NCBI GenBank assembly: GCA_002682825.1
Contig: NOKP01000013.1
Location: forward strand, 1,205,351 to 1,269,350
From: Neonectria sp. B-13
Lineage: Eukaryota; Ascomycota; Sordariomycetes; Hypocreales; Nectriaceae
DNA: 64,000 nucleotides
Reading direction: 5' to 3'
Shown: piece after piece, positions 19,644 through 29,625 of the stretch
Position numbering within the stretch: position 1 is the stretch's first letter
Layout of the letters: the number at the start of each line of letters is the position of its first letter
Notes under the pieces: model-generated
What the model was told of the DNA's origin: nothing
What the model saw: the letters and a program-made list of their open reading frames with translations, nothing else
Databases searched by the model: none
Position numbers and translations under genes: made by a program

Positions 19644-21326
19644 ATGGATACTCCCAGGAAGCGCTCCTCGAGGGTCAAGAAACCATCCTCCAAGGTGGCC
19701 GCCTCCTCGCCCGTTCCGAGCTCCGCATCCAAGAAGGAATCAACTCCCAGCTCGAAATCCACCTTCAGAGCCATGCGTCCAAGAGTCAAGACTTCCTCCA
19801 AGCCAAGCTCCGCCACCAAGATAAACCCGGCGTCCAAGTCGGTGGCAACAACCAAGTCAAGCCCTCTCTCCAAGCCAAAGATCACCTCCAAGCCAAGCGG
19901 CAATTCCAGCACCGCTGCCTCCCCCAAAGCAATTAGCAACGCCATTGCCTCGCTCAGTTTCGAGTATCAGGTCCCCATCACCATTTCCCAAGACGACAAC
20001 GACCAAAAGATCATCAGGGACGTTATGGAGATGTACATCAGCGATGGCGCCAAGAATTGGGACAACGACACCAAGATCGCCTTCGTCAAGGCCCTTTCGT
20101 TGATCAAGGCCACGCCCAGCGCCGAGAGCATCACCAGCAACCACGCTATTTGGCGTATTGTTACACGCCGCAAAGAAGGATGGAACTGGGCGTACTGGCT
20201 TGTATTCCGTTCTATCTACGGCAAGGCTGTACTCGAGGCTCGCTCCCATATCACCAGCGCTGTTCAGGCAATGTACCCCAACACTGATATCTGGTCGGCC
20301 ACCACACCTGCCGCTATGGTGCCAACCACTTCCGATGCATGCCCCGTGGCCCGGGCATCCAACGAGAGAAAACCTAACGAGAGAAAACGTCCTCACCGCC
20401 GTACACTCGATAGCAACAGTGGTGTTCTTGGGCAAAGCCTGGCCCCGAGAAGCAAGAGACGCCGAACCGATGCTGTCACCCGGTCTCCCAGAGTCCTGAG
20501 CCCACCTGGTTCATCCAAGGACGGAGACGGCAGCGATAAGCATACGCCGCCACAAGAGAAAACCTGTCAATATCCCAACTCCCCGTTTTCGGAGGGAAAT
20601 GCCGATAAAACATCCGCCCAGGACATCGCCAGCACGCTTCCAATTGATATCCTGACACGGAAAATAGACGGCGCCCATCAGGGTGCAGACACTGCTGCTG
20701 TGACCGACACACTTCCGGAAACCAATGCCCTGACACAGGGAGCAGAGATTGTGACCGACGTCCATCATGGAACAGATAGTTCCACTGTCGCCGCCACGCT
20801 TCCAGAAATCGGTGCCGCAACACAGGAAGCGCATATCGTGGCTGACTCCCAGCAGAGCACGGACGCTGCCACCATCACCCGCAATGTTGGCGCCAACGCC
20901 ACTGACAAGCCAGCTGCATCAATCAGCCAGGCCGACCGGGACAGCATCTTTCAGCAGGTGAAGGAGGAATTTGCCGCCCAGCTCCAGGAATCCGAACAGC
21001 GCACTCAAAATCGCGTCGAGGTACTCATCAAGGCTTTGCCTTCACCCAAGCTCGCTAGTGGTCATGCCGGCCAGCTTTTCGCGGAGATGTTGAGCATCAA
21101 GCAACGCCTGTCGGCCCTAGAGGAGGCCAACCAGGTCCGCATTGGCGACGCCGCCACTTTCAACATCCCAGCGGTCTTGAGTGCGGATGGCACCCGCAGA
21201 GCCCTCGAGGCCCTCGGCTACCAGGTCCAGAAGTGCACTCGCGATATCTACCAGCTCCACACAGGTCAGCTATACGAGGAAGATCCCGTGTTATCGTGCA
21301 TCAAGCGAGAGCCGGTTCCGGAATAA
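19644..21326 (+). CDS. Lys/Ser-rich protein of unknown function with internal repeats
   Basis: Single exon, 560 residues; not recognised. Residues 1-95 are rich in Lys, Ser and Pro (MDTPRKRSSRVKKPSSK...), resembling a DNA- or chromatin-binding tail. Residues about 105-220 look folded (IRDVMEMYISDGAKNWDNDTK, WNWAYWLVFRSIYGKAVLEA). Basic clusters RKRPHRR and RSKRRRTD could be nuclear signals. A 29-residue repeat follows near residues 350-410, then a coiled-coil-like part (SIFQQVKEEFAAQLQESEQR) and a short C-terminal block (LEALGYQVQKCTRDIYQLHT). ATG 19644 is the first ATG; the frame extends upstream only by a GTG. Nuclear location is inferred. Confidence 0.7.
   Translation: MDTPRKRSSRVKKPSSKVAASSPVPSSASKKESTPSSKSTFRAMRPRVKTSSKPSSATKINPASKSVATTKSSPLSKPKITSKPSGNSSTAASPKAISNAIASLSFEYQVPITISQDDNDQKIIRDVMEMYISDGAKNWDNDTKIAFVKALSLIKATPSAESITSNHAIWRIVTRRKEGWNWAYWLVFRSIYGKAVLEARSHITSAVQAMYPNTDIWSATTPAAMVPTTSDACPVARASNERKPNERKRPHRRTLDSNSGVLGQSLAPRSKRRRTDAVTRSPRVLSPPGSSKDGDGSDKHTPPQEKTCQYPNSPFSEGNADKTSAQDIASTLPIDILTRKIDGAHQGADTAAVTDTLPETNALTQGAEIVTDVHHGTDSSTVAATLPEIGAATQEAHIVADSQQSTDAATITRNVGANATDKPAASISQADRDSIFQQVKEEFAAQLQESEQRTQNRVEVLIKALPSPKLASGHAGQLFAEMLSIKQRLSALEEANQVRIGDAATFNIPAVLSADGTRRALEALGYQVQKCTRDIYQLHTGQLYEEDPVLSCIKREPVPE
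20680..20875 (+). repeat. Imperfect 87-bp (29-residue) repeat in the Lys/Ser-rich gene
   Basis: Two units, HQGADTAAVTDTLPETNALT... and HHGTDSSTVAATLPEIGAAT..., share the pattern H-x-G-T/A-D-x3-V-x2-TLPE, ending E-I-V-x-D. A partial third unit starts QQSTDAATITRN. DNA identity is also visible (for example ACACTTCCGGAAAC versus ACGCTTCCAGAAAT). Confidence 0.7.
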
Positions 21327-21706
21327 AATGGTGAACAGGATTGAACTTTGGAGGTGCTGGACGCTGGACATCAGTGGGGGGGAGGTTGGGGAAATTTTGC
21401 AGCGCAGGGGTTGACAAGCAAGACTTTCGGAGCACTGGAACATGAATTGTCAGTCATCGAGGGCCCTTTTGCGAGACCCACAGAGATTTTGCTTTTAACC
21501 CCAAATAAAGAATCAAGGCAGTAGTCGCCATAGACTCAAGATAAGTGCTTTGCTAGCGATTGAGTCGTGATGTAAAACCTGGTATCCTTGTACACCAAAA
21601 ACGCCCTGAAAGCAGATATATAAAAAACACCACAGCATCCCTTCCTATATCCATCATGATGCGTACGTAATCCACATTGTTATTAATATGTATATCTTCA
21701 TGCATA
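21327..21706. other. Convergent 3' region
   Basis: This lies between the stop codons of the Lys/Ser-rich gene (+) and the Zn2Cys6 gene (-). AT-rich parts near 21600-21710 fit 3' UTR and poly(A) signals. No gene seen. Confidence 0.5.
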
Positions 21707-24169
21707 TTAGCCAAGCTCCCAGGACTCGCCCCAGATCTCGTTTAGATTCAGCCCGAGAAGCTCGAGACTAGGATCTAGGTTGAATGGCTGAGTCTGATCT
21801 CCTCCAATCAGCCATGGGGTCTGGTTGGAATCGATCGGAGCGGACGATATCGTCGCCGGGTTATATGTGAACGGCGTCACGGACTGGATACCAATATTAG
21901 GAAACTCCCTGCCCAGGAACTCGAGGTTCATTACCTTTGGCCGATCATGCAAAGGTATATTGGGGGCCGGCCCCAAGGACGGCCCATTCGTCGGCGCAGG
22001 CACCGAGCTCATCGGCGCTCCCGGCACTTGTTCTCCAGCGACTGGAGGTTCTTGGTTCGCCAGAAGGCGGTAGTGGAGGTTCACGAAACGCTCGGCCGAC
22101 GTGGACTTTGCAATCTCAGGCTCCTTGGTGCCCAGGTGGGCTTCGAGGAGACCCAGAGCGGCACACATGATGGAGTATCCCCATGGCTCATTGTTGCCAC
22201 ATCGGAGGAGACGGTCCTCCTTCATCAAGATACACTTCTCAATCAGTTTGAGAGTGTGATGGGAGTTGATCATAATCATGTTGGTCGAGCCTCTTGGTTG
22301 CAGCATCGTGACGCTACAGAGGTTGATGGCGGTGGTGAGTGCATCCTCTCGGAGGAAGTTGAGCGAGCGGACGCCCTGTTCGTACAGTTTATCGTGAAGC
22401 AGGACGACGTCTCGGGCAGCATTGTAGTAGATGATCTCGGAGTATTGATACTTGGAGTTCTGCTTGCGAAGCTTTAGGTAGGGTTGGTGGAGGGGGATGA
22501 TGTACTGCCTGAGTTGGACATGCAGCAAGGTGTAGGCGATCATCGGGTTCTTAGTGCCCTTGGTGTTGACAGAGTTGGTGTCCCAAGACGGAAGAGAATC
22601 GATTTCCTGCGTCAAGTCGTTGGTGTATCGGATGACTTGGTCGTAGTCGATGTCGGACAAGGGTCCGGTCAGGAGCCGGCTGAGCTCCAAGCGCAGTGGC
22701 AAGCTCTGCCTTGCCAGGTTCTGGAACGACGAAAAGGTGTATTCCTTGGCCGGCTTGGAGGGGGGCAGTACGGTAGTGCTCTCGTCGAAATCGTCGTCGT
22801 CCAGATTTCGGGGTGCGTTTGTGTCGTAGTGAAGCTGGCTGACAAGAGTAGGCAGGCCATGGTCGAAGGATGCCTGCATGTCGAACTCCTGCACAGTTGC
22901 CCAGATCCGCCGTCGCATCTCCTGGTGGAAGACGGTAATCTTGGCGGCCATGTGGCTTGGCTCACGATGTAGGCCAACAGCGATGCCATCCTGGATGAGA
23001 GCGCCAGATCCAGTCCAGAACCGCTTCTTCTTGATTGTATTGACGCGCTTCCCAAGATATAAGAGACAGGCGACTTGGTAATGAATAAGTCGGCGGTGCT
23101 TCTGGCTCTGTCTTTGCGACCATTCGTCGCAGGCTTTGATCCACTTCTCAGCCCAGTGGCGGGCATTGGACATCATGCCAACGAACTTGAGATGGTCGTG
23201 AGTGTGAACACAACTAGAGACGGCCATCATGGAGAGGATGAGGGCAGTGAAAGCTGAGTAGCGCTTGGGAGAGCCGACTTCGGACTCCCAATATTGCTCG
23301 TACTCCTCGCGAAACGTGGGGATGTGAACGATGCGATGAACTTGCTCGAACTGGTCGAGGTAGACTTGGATGAGAGCATCTGCCTCCTCCTTGGTGGGAA
23401 GCAAAGATTCCAGCTCGGGATCCGATTCCTCGAAGATCTGCTGGCGATCATGCTGGCGTCGCTTGCGGTCCTTGCGATCGTGGAGGATGACGGGACGAAG
23501 CCACTCATCAGCGGTCTCCTTCATGAAGGGGCACAGGCCCGTCAGCTCGACGAAAGCCATGCTGGCGTTGTGAGGGCCAAAGTAGCGAGTTCGGAATCCG
23601 CGGCCGCGGAAGAAGCGTAGTTCGCCCTTGTCGCTAGACATATTGGTGGCTTCGATGGACTCATGAACCTCGCGAACCGAAGGGTCCGTGTCACCCGGGT
23701 TGGCATCATCCTTCTGGGTGGCGGGAGAGGTGTCGGTAGCGGCGACGGTGCTCCCGTCGAAGTTGAGGCCGGGCCGGGACAATTGGGTCTTAAGCTGGGA
23801 TATCTCCAGCTCGAGGCGGCGGATGCGATCATGATCCTGGCGCGCATACTCGGGATCCCGGGGTGACAGACCCATGACGGGGTCGACGCCGAACCGACGG
23901 GAGTCGAGCTGGGCAAAGGGCGGGGGGACGCCGGACGAGGCATTCACGACCTCGCCGTTGCGAGACTCGTAGCTGCAACGGTCGGGCGTACCGCTCTTGA
24001 TGCAACGCTCACACGGGAAGCCCCGGTCGCACGACAGCTTGCGGCGGCGGCATTCGAGACAGCTCAGGCGGACTCGCTGCCGTTTGCGGGCGGGCGGTTG
24101 ACCGGAGCTGTTGCGCGACCCAGGCCTTCGGTCGTCGTCCGAGTCCGGGGTCTCACTTCGGTCGGTCAT
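21707..24169 (-). CDS. Zn2Cys6 transcription factor with fungal-specific TF domain
   Basis: Single exon, 820 residues. The zinc cluster is C37-x2-C40-x6-C47-x5-C53-x2-C56-x8-C65 (SCLECRRRKLSC onward), followed by a short coiled coil (DRIRRLELEISQLKTQL) for dimerisation. The middle homology region runs from about residue 250 to 560, with typical features YSAFTALILSMMAVSSCVH, the LLYLGKRVNTIKKKRFW block and DGIAVGLHREPSHM. Such proteins bind CGG-containing DNA and control metabolic genes; the target is not readable from sequence. I chose ATG 24169 (MTDRSETPDSDDD) because the frame upstream to 24283 begins only at a TTG. Confidence 0.88.
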   Translation of the reverse strand: MTDRSETPDSDDDRRPGSRNSSGQPPARKRQRVRLSCLECRRRKLSCDRGFPCERCIKSGTPDRCSYESRNGEVVNASSGVPPPFAQLDSRRFGVDPVMGLSPRDPEYARQDHDRIRRLELEISQLKTQLSRPGLNFDGSTVAATDTSPATQKDDANPGDTDPSVREVHESIEATNMSSDKGELRFFRGRGFRTRYFGPHNASMAFVELTGLCPFMKETADEWLRPVILHDRKDRKRRQHDRQQIFEESDPELESLLPTKEEADALIQVYLDQFEQVHRIVHIPTFREEYEQYWESEVGSPKRYSAFTALILSMMAVSSCVHTHDHLKFVGMMSNARHWAEKWIKACDEWSQRQSQKHRRLIHYQVACLLYLGKRVNTIKKKRFWTGSGALIQDGIAVGLHREPSHMAAKITVFHQEMRRRIWATVQEFDMQASFDHGLPTLVSQLHYDTNAPRNLDDDDFDESTTVLPPSKPAKEYTFSSFQNLARQSLPLRLELSRLLTGPLSDIDYDQVIRYTNDLTQEIDSLPSWDTNSVNTKGTKNPMIAYTLLHVQLRQYIIPLHQPYLKLRKQNSKYQYSEIIYYNAARDVVLLHDKLYEQGVRSLNFLREDALTTAINLCSVTMLQPRGSTNMIMINSHHTLKLIEKCILMKEDRLLRCGNNEPWGYSIMCAALGLLEAHLGTKEPEIAKSTSAERFVNLHYRLLANQEPPVAGEQVPGAPMSSVPAPTNGPSLGPAPNIPLHDRPKVMNLEFLGREFPNIGIQSVTPFTYNPATISSAPIDSNQTPWLIGGDQTQPFNLDPSLELLGLNLNEIWGESWELG

Positions 24170-26744
24170 GCTTGCTACAGCTTGAGAGCTATGAGCGTGT
24201 GTCTGGCGCGCACTGGGGGACGCGGGTTCGGAGTTACGAAGGATGAGAGGGAGCGATCTGGGGCGACCCGGGGGCGTCAGCAAGTGAAAAGGGATTTCTT
24301 TATCAATCAGATCTGATAAAGTCGGCTGAAGAGTTTTGCAACCGCGTTATTTCAAGCCTTAGCCGAGCGGAGTTCCGAGAAGGCACCCAAGCCCCCCAAC
24401 GATGAGCATGTCCAACCTGGGAAAGCGACGCTGACTCAGCCAATGCGAGTACAGTGCTGTTAGCACCCAACGCACGGCGACCCTTCTTTCTCTGAGTGTC
24501 TTTAACTTTACAACGGCGCGCCTCAATTCAGCCGTTGCACCTCATCCTCAGAACCGTAAGTTTGGCCTTTAATCCGTCCACAATCCCCTCCAACTTGTCA
24601 TTATCGTCCGCATCAACAGAGTCATTTTATCCTAAAACCACTCCTTCAACCAACCCCCACAGTCCTCGGTCCTTATTCTAGCACAGCTCGGAGCTCCGAG
24701 AGGGCCCGCCCTTTGCTGCGAACCAGACTCAACAGGTGGTGACGACTCCGCACAACCGAACCCAATCCGGTGACGTGACAGCCGCTCAACCTCGGACGCT
24801 TCGGCTTACAAGTCCATTCCATGTGCGATGGAAGGCAATCACATCTTCAACCACTTTTCAAGTAGCTTCCAAAGGGCGTCATCGCCGGTGACTCATCCAT
24901 CAACGGGTCACTTCAAGTCGTCTATGTATCCGTACTCGATGCTAAAAGAAGAAATTCAACAACAAAGGTACCGCCCAGTTAGTGTTCTCCCAGTTCAGGC
25001 TAAAGTTGACCTGTTACTGTTGCTGAACCAGGCAGGCCAAGGTCCCAAGTATATGATGTCTGTGTCTCGGCTTGAAGAATACCCACACCGCCCGGACACC
25101 GCGTAACTGATCGTCTCTTGGTGTAAGATAATCTCACCGGGTCGTGCAAGACTCTTGCGAGAGAAATCGATGCAACAGCTAGCGATCCCTCTTAATACAA
25201 ACCCGGTGGTCCGGAATATGGGGTCGCTCCTCTCGCGCTAACGCCTTTGGCTGAAGCACTAGATAGATCTAGGTTCAAACCTCAAAGGTGCGATTACTAT
25301 GTAGAAGCTTGGAAAGCCTTGCCATTTAACAACGCGATGTCTAGCTAGTAACGCCCAAGAGTCGTTTCAGGTTTTCGGTTTTCTGCATCACGGTGGGTCG
25401 CCGATCTGCTTCTAGATGCTGTAGCGTCCGATCTAGAGGCGACAAAGTAACGCCTGCCGATTCCCCAAAGATGTTCCATGTCCCATTTCGCTGAACTGCT
25501 AAATTACTCCCCCACTAATCATTCAGCCCTGTGTGGTGTTTTTGGGCTTATTTTCCCCGAGATGCAGATGCATCTAGACAGAAATCGGGAAGCCAAAGTC
25601 CGGGGTCTCCGTTGACGCTCATCTGCTCTTGTCATGCTGGGCTGGGCTAGACAACAGGTTGTTCGGCGCCGATGCAGCATGCAGCAAACAACACGCACAA
25701 GCAACCGATGCAATGTCGCTTACCGCGGTTGACAAAGAAATCTTCCTTCACTACTTGCCCCGGCTCAAAACGCTTCCGTGTAAGAACCATCTACCGGGCG
25801 GTGATTTCAGCTCTGGCGCAGCCCTGGTTACAAGGAAAGGCCATCGACAACGAATGTGTTGGTGGTGCTTGAACCGTGCGAAGCCACCACACTGGTACTC
25901 CAGCACGAACCGTTGTTTCATCTAAAATATAGCATGCATGGATGCCGTTCTGGTGGAACATGAACCCCCGTGTGAATGCGACGATCTCCCGACTAGCGTC
26001 CGTTTTGTCGCACGATAGATGGGAACATGCCGTCTGTCCAGCGTTTCCAAAACTTCCAATCTCCATGTTTTGCTAGTCGAGAAAGGCCCTCCAAGTGTCT
26101 CCGGTTTACTTCCCAAAATGGCCCTAGAAAGCCTTGCGATTGGGTCGAACCCCACGATCTTGCCGCGCGAAGCAGTTAAGGACATGGGGTATGGCCTCGT
26201 TTCATCCTTCGCAATGCAGAGATGCACGAACCACCTCGGTTTAGCGCTTGTGCCAGGGCTTCAAAATGCTCCGTGGACGGTGGTATTAATTTGCATCGTA
26301 CATGTGTTCAAGCGCGCCTACCCGTTGCTACGGAAAGTCGGTGACGGAGAGCATCAACAGCATCCTCCACGTTCCACTCTTCCTCCAATGCTAGCAAGTC
26401 AAGCCTCTCAGGCATGGATCCTTCCCTCCAGAGCCCTGTCTCATCTATCAAACTGCCGACTCCAAAAACAAGGATGTATGCTGTTCACCCGTCGCAGTGG
26501 CTGCCAGGGCTAGCGTTAGTACCGTATTGAGATCCTCACACAAACGCCCATGCTCATTCTGGAATCCCCCCTGATGCTCATGCTGCGAACCGGACATTTC
26601 TTTTTTAGAAATATTCCCCGGGGCCCCGTTCTTACCGACTGGATCAATGTTGAACTGCTGTCTGCCCTACGTCCCAATGTCCTTCCACCTCGCCGGGGTT
26701 GCATCCTTCACCAACACATCTTTGTCAGCCCAGAACATCCTCGC
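24170..26744. other. 2.6-kb gene-free interval
   Basis: Both flanking genes diverge from here. Open frames of up to 164 codons exist (for example 26019-26513, +), but none shows family features, codon bias or splice structure. A GGTTCAAACC at about 25272 resembles a tRNA T-loop, but its stem does not pair. I see no terminal repeats or transposase relic. Confidence 0.4.
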
Positions 26745-28479
26745 ATGGTGATGTGGAAATCATTTTGGGCACTTCTGCTGCCTATAGCTATTGCGGGAGC
26801 ACATGATACCAATACTTCTCAGCTTCTCGGCAAGATTCCAGCATGCGGTGTAGGACTTTTATCTTGACGCGAATGATTGAGGCTATCGCTGACTCTTGCA
26901 GCTACAATGCTATCACTTCGCGACTGGCGAGGCATCCGACGACTCCCTACCGGCAGTTTCGGACTTCTGCAATGAGGAGGGGTTCTGGGCCAAATCCCAG
27001 GATTGTATTCTGCTACAATGTTCCGTGTTTGATCGGTTATGTACGTCGTTTGCGGAGCGGATGGAAACATCACGGACTGACGAGTGTAGGGATCAACGAA
27101 ATCCAAATCGAGGCCTGTGACGAACCAACACAGACACGAGAAAAACGGTTCTACTATCTACTTGCGGCCGAAATTCCAGCCTGGATCTTTCCTGGTTTAC
27201 GACTCTTTTCAAGCTGGAGATCCTCGGAGGGAGTTCGTTTGGACGACTACGTCATGCTTGGTTGTGGGGTATGCGAAAGATGACTATGCTATGAATACTC
27301 TGTGAGATACTAATTCTCGGGTGATTACTAGACTTTTTATACGGTCTACATCACTTGCGTTCACCTGAGTGAGTTTACCGCGACCCCTTGGCTGTCAGTG
27401 TCACTAACTTGGCTTTGCAGTGCACCATGCCCTCTTTGACATCGACTCGTCAACAGTGAACGAACAAGTTGTGTCGAATGGCTTAAAGGTTCGTCCAAGA
27501 ATGCGTTAGATTTCCCAATTCAATACTAACGGCAAGAAAGATGCTCTACATCACTGAGAAATTTGGTCTGTTGTGCCTCGGTCTCGCCAAGGTCTCCATC
27601 GCCCACTTTTACTTGAGAACATTTCCCAGCACTCGATTCAGACTTGTTGCCTATTGCACGATGGTGCTTATTGTTATTCCAACTGTCGTCTTGGTCTTCA
27701 TCTCCATATTCCAGTGCTCGCCGATCAGTTTTGTATGGGATGGATGGATGGCCAACTCCGATTCTCAGCAGTGCCTCGACATCCGGATGCTCTCCTACTT
27801 CAAACAGGGGTTTGACATCGGCCAGAACGTCCTTCTCTTGACGATTCCTTTCCCGTTCTTCCGCCAACTTAGCATGAGTTTGCGAGCCAAAATAGGAGCC
27901 GCGACAATGTTTGCTTTAGGCATCCTGGCAGTGGCTATGTCGGGTCTGCGATTACAACGCATCATCGCAGAAGGAACCACGGCGAACGAACCTTGGGACT
28001 ACACCGACCGTCTCATCTGGATAGGCGTCGAGATTGCTACGTTGATCATCATTGCGTGTCTCCCCAATGTTTGGAAACTATGCGGTTCCGCACCTCCAAG
28101 CAGCATCCCGGTCTACACAACGCCGCCAAAACCAACACCTTTCAACAAGGACAAGCCACTGCCCCCAATCAGAACCAAAATTAGGAAAAATGCATCACTC
28201 TCTCGAAAACCCTCCAAGGGCATCTACTCAGCGTCGAAGGGTGCAGTGACGGAGAGTCAGCTAGAGCTAGACCTGCATCTCGGTGACAAAGCGCGAGGAG
28301 ACGTATGGACGCAGATCAAAGGAGGCCACAGGTTCTCCGGGTTCTCCATGATTTCCCATGTGGGAGACAGACTTGGCATCCGAGTCAAAACGACGACGAC
28401 AACCCGGGTCGAAGTGGACGAGTCGGACGGTGACGAGGACAGCATTGTGACGCCGAGACTGGGGCCCCTCAGCCCGTAA
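26745..28479 (+). CDS. CFEM-domain seven-helix receptor, Pth11-like
   Basis: Six exons: 26745-26849, 26902-27040, 27090-27268, 27332-27368, 27421-27488 and 27541-28479; 488 residues. A signal peptide (MVMWKSFWALLLPIAIAGA) precedes a CFEM-like domain with Cys in IPAC, LQC, DFC, QDC, LLQC and EAC. Only six of the family's usual eight Cys are visible. Seven hydrophobic segments follow: AAEIPAWIFPGLRLF, DDYVMLGCGTFYTVYI, GLLCLGLAKVSIAHFYL, CTMVLIVIPTVVLVFIS, DIGQNVLLLTIPFPFF, ATMFALGILAVAMSGL and IWIGVEIATLIIIACL. The tail is long and cytoplasmic. This is the Pth11 class of fungal GPCR-like proteins, which in plant pathogens sense surfaces. Four introns carry CTGAC/CTAAC/CTAAT branch sites. The frames through the 37- and 68-bp exons are set by family fit. 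Confidence 0.82.
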
Positions 28480-28962
28480 TGGCTTTCTTGGATGTGCGGT
28501 GTGTATACGGTTTAGCGCTGGCGCTTGGCGAAAGGGAAAAAACGAATCCTCACAGTGGTTCACGGTCTTTACTGGAAGCGCTGGTAATGTTTTCATTTGT
28601 CACGGTGTTGTGGTGGTAATGCTACTGGGGTAATGGCGGGGACCAGGGAACTGGGCGGATGGTTAGGTCGAGCTGCAAGATAGATACCCTCGGACATTCT
28701 CTAGTAATTCAACAACAAGATCAATTCGGCGTTCATGCACCATCCCTGCTCTTCTCGATGCGAAGGCACGTGTGATGTCGGTCTTCTTCCACGGAACGTC
28801 TCGGGTTTGCTTCTGTCCCGAAATGTCTCCGTGGCCGGGGTCGGCGTTTAGCTCCACTTTCAACGTCCTTCGCGTCAAAACACCACCGCCTCAATCTTGA
28901 ACATCAAGATACTCACCAACCCTCACTCATTCCCCCGCCGCAACGCAAAGCACCACGCCAAA
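28480..28962. other. Intergenic
   Basis: This holds the 3' UTR of the receptor and the promoter of the DUF2470 gene. A minus-strand frame of 71 codons (28663-28878) has no support and lies within the likely promoter. Confidence 0.45.
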
Positions 28963-29625
28963 ATGGACTCTCCCGACTCAATCCGCAAGAACCGCATCGT
29001 CTCGCATATGAACAAGGACCACACCCGCGAGCTGTCCTACTACCTACGCCACTATGCCCGCGCTTCGGCGAGCGCCGCCTCGTCGCCTGAGCTGCGCGAC
29101 ATCGACCTCCAGAGCATGCGCATCACCGCCCGCGGAGGCGACTTCACCATCCCCTTCGAGCCCGCGCTGACCAGCTGGGCCGACGTCAAGGGCCGCATCA
29201 TCGAGATGGCCGTCACCGCGCGGGAGGCGCTCGGCCTCAGCGACATCGTCGTCACGAGCTTCACGCCGCCCCAGGGCTTCGGTGCCGTTGTCTTCAGCGC
29301 CGTATTGTTCTACTTCTTCTGTGCCGCGACGCTGCCGTGGGTCGTTCCCGAGAGCCCCGTGTGGCCGCTGCTGGATGCGGGCTTCCCAGGCGGTGCTGAG
29401 TCGTTCCGCTGGGTCGTCAAGACCATCTTCTGGCCGGTTGTGGGCATCCACGCCTTCGAGTGCTTCTTGTTCGAGGGCCGCTTGAAGAAGCACGGCGTAG
29501 AGAAGTTTACTGGTGTGTGGTGGGCGTGGCAGTTGTGCTGCTTCCTGGAGGGCCTCACGTCGTTTAAGCGGATTGATGCTGTCGTCGCCCAGAAGACGGC
29601 GGAGAAGAATGGCAAGAAGGAATAA
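28963..29625 (+). CDS. DUF2470 / DUF4499 integral membrane protein
   Basis: Single exon, 220 residues. Residues about 5-95 form a DUF2470-type domain (IVSHMNKDHTRELSYYLRHY ... ITARGGDFTIPFEP), related to the C-terminal part of haem-utilisation proteins such as HugZ. Residues about 105-200 hold three or four membrane helices (VVFSAVLFYFFCAATLPWVV, FWPVVGIHAFECFLF, WWAWQLCCFLEGLTSFKRI) of the DUF4499 type. The fusion is widespread in Pezizomycotina and its function is unknown. The start is ATG 28963; upstream frame begins at a TTG only. The C-terminus KNGKKE resembles a dilysine ER-retrieval signal (K-x-K-K-x) shifted by one residue, so ER location is possible but unproven. Confidence 0.85.
   Translation: MDSPDSIRKNRIVSHMNKDHTRELSYYLRHYARASASAASSPELRDIDLQSMRITARGGDFTIPFEPALTSWADVKGRIIEMAVTAREALGLSDIVVTSFTPPQGFGAVVFSAVLFYFFCAATLPWVVPESPVWPLLDAGFPGGAESFRWVVKTIFWPVVGIHAFECFLFEGRLKKHGVEKFTGVWWAWQLCCFLEGLTSFKRIDAVVAQKTAEKNGKKE

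Noticed and set aside
25200..25290. tRNA-like T-loop GGTTCAAACC
   Set aside because: Only three of five stem pairs form, and no matching D-arm or acceptor stem is present.
26019..26513. 164-codon plus-strand frame
   Set aside because: No domain, repeat or splice signal, and comparable frames run on the opposite strand.
28663..28878. 71-codon minus-strand frame
   Set aside because: It lies in the probable promoter of the DUF2470 gene and has no recognisable feature.
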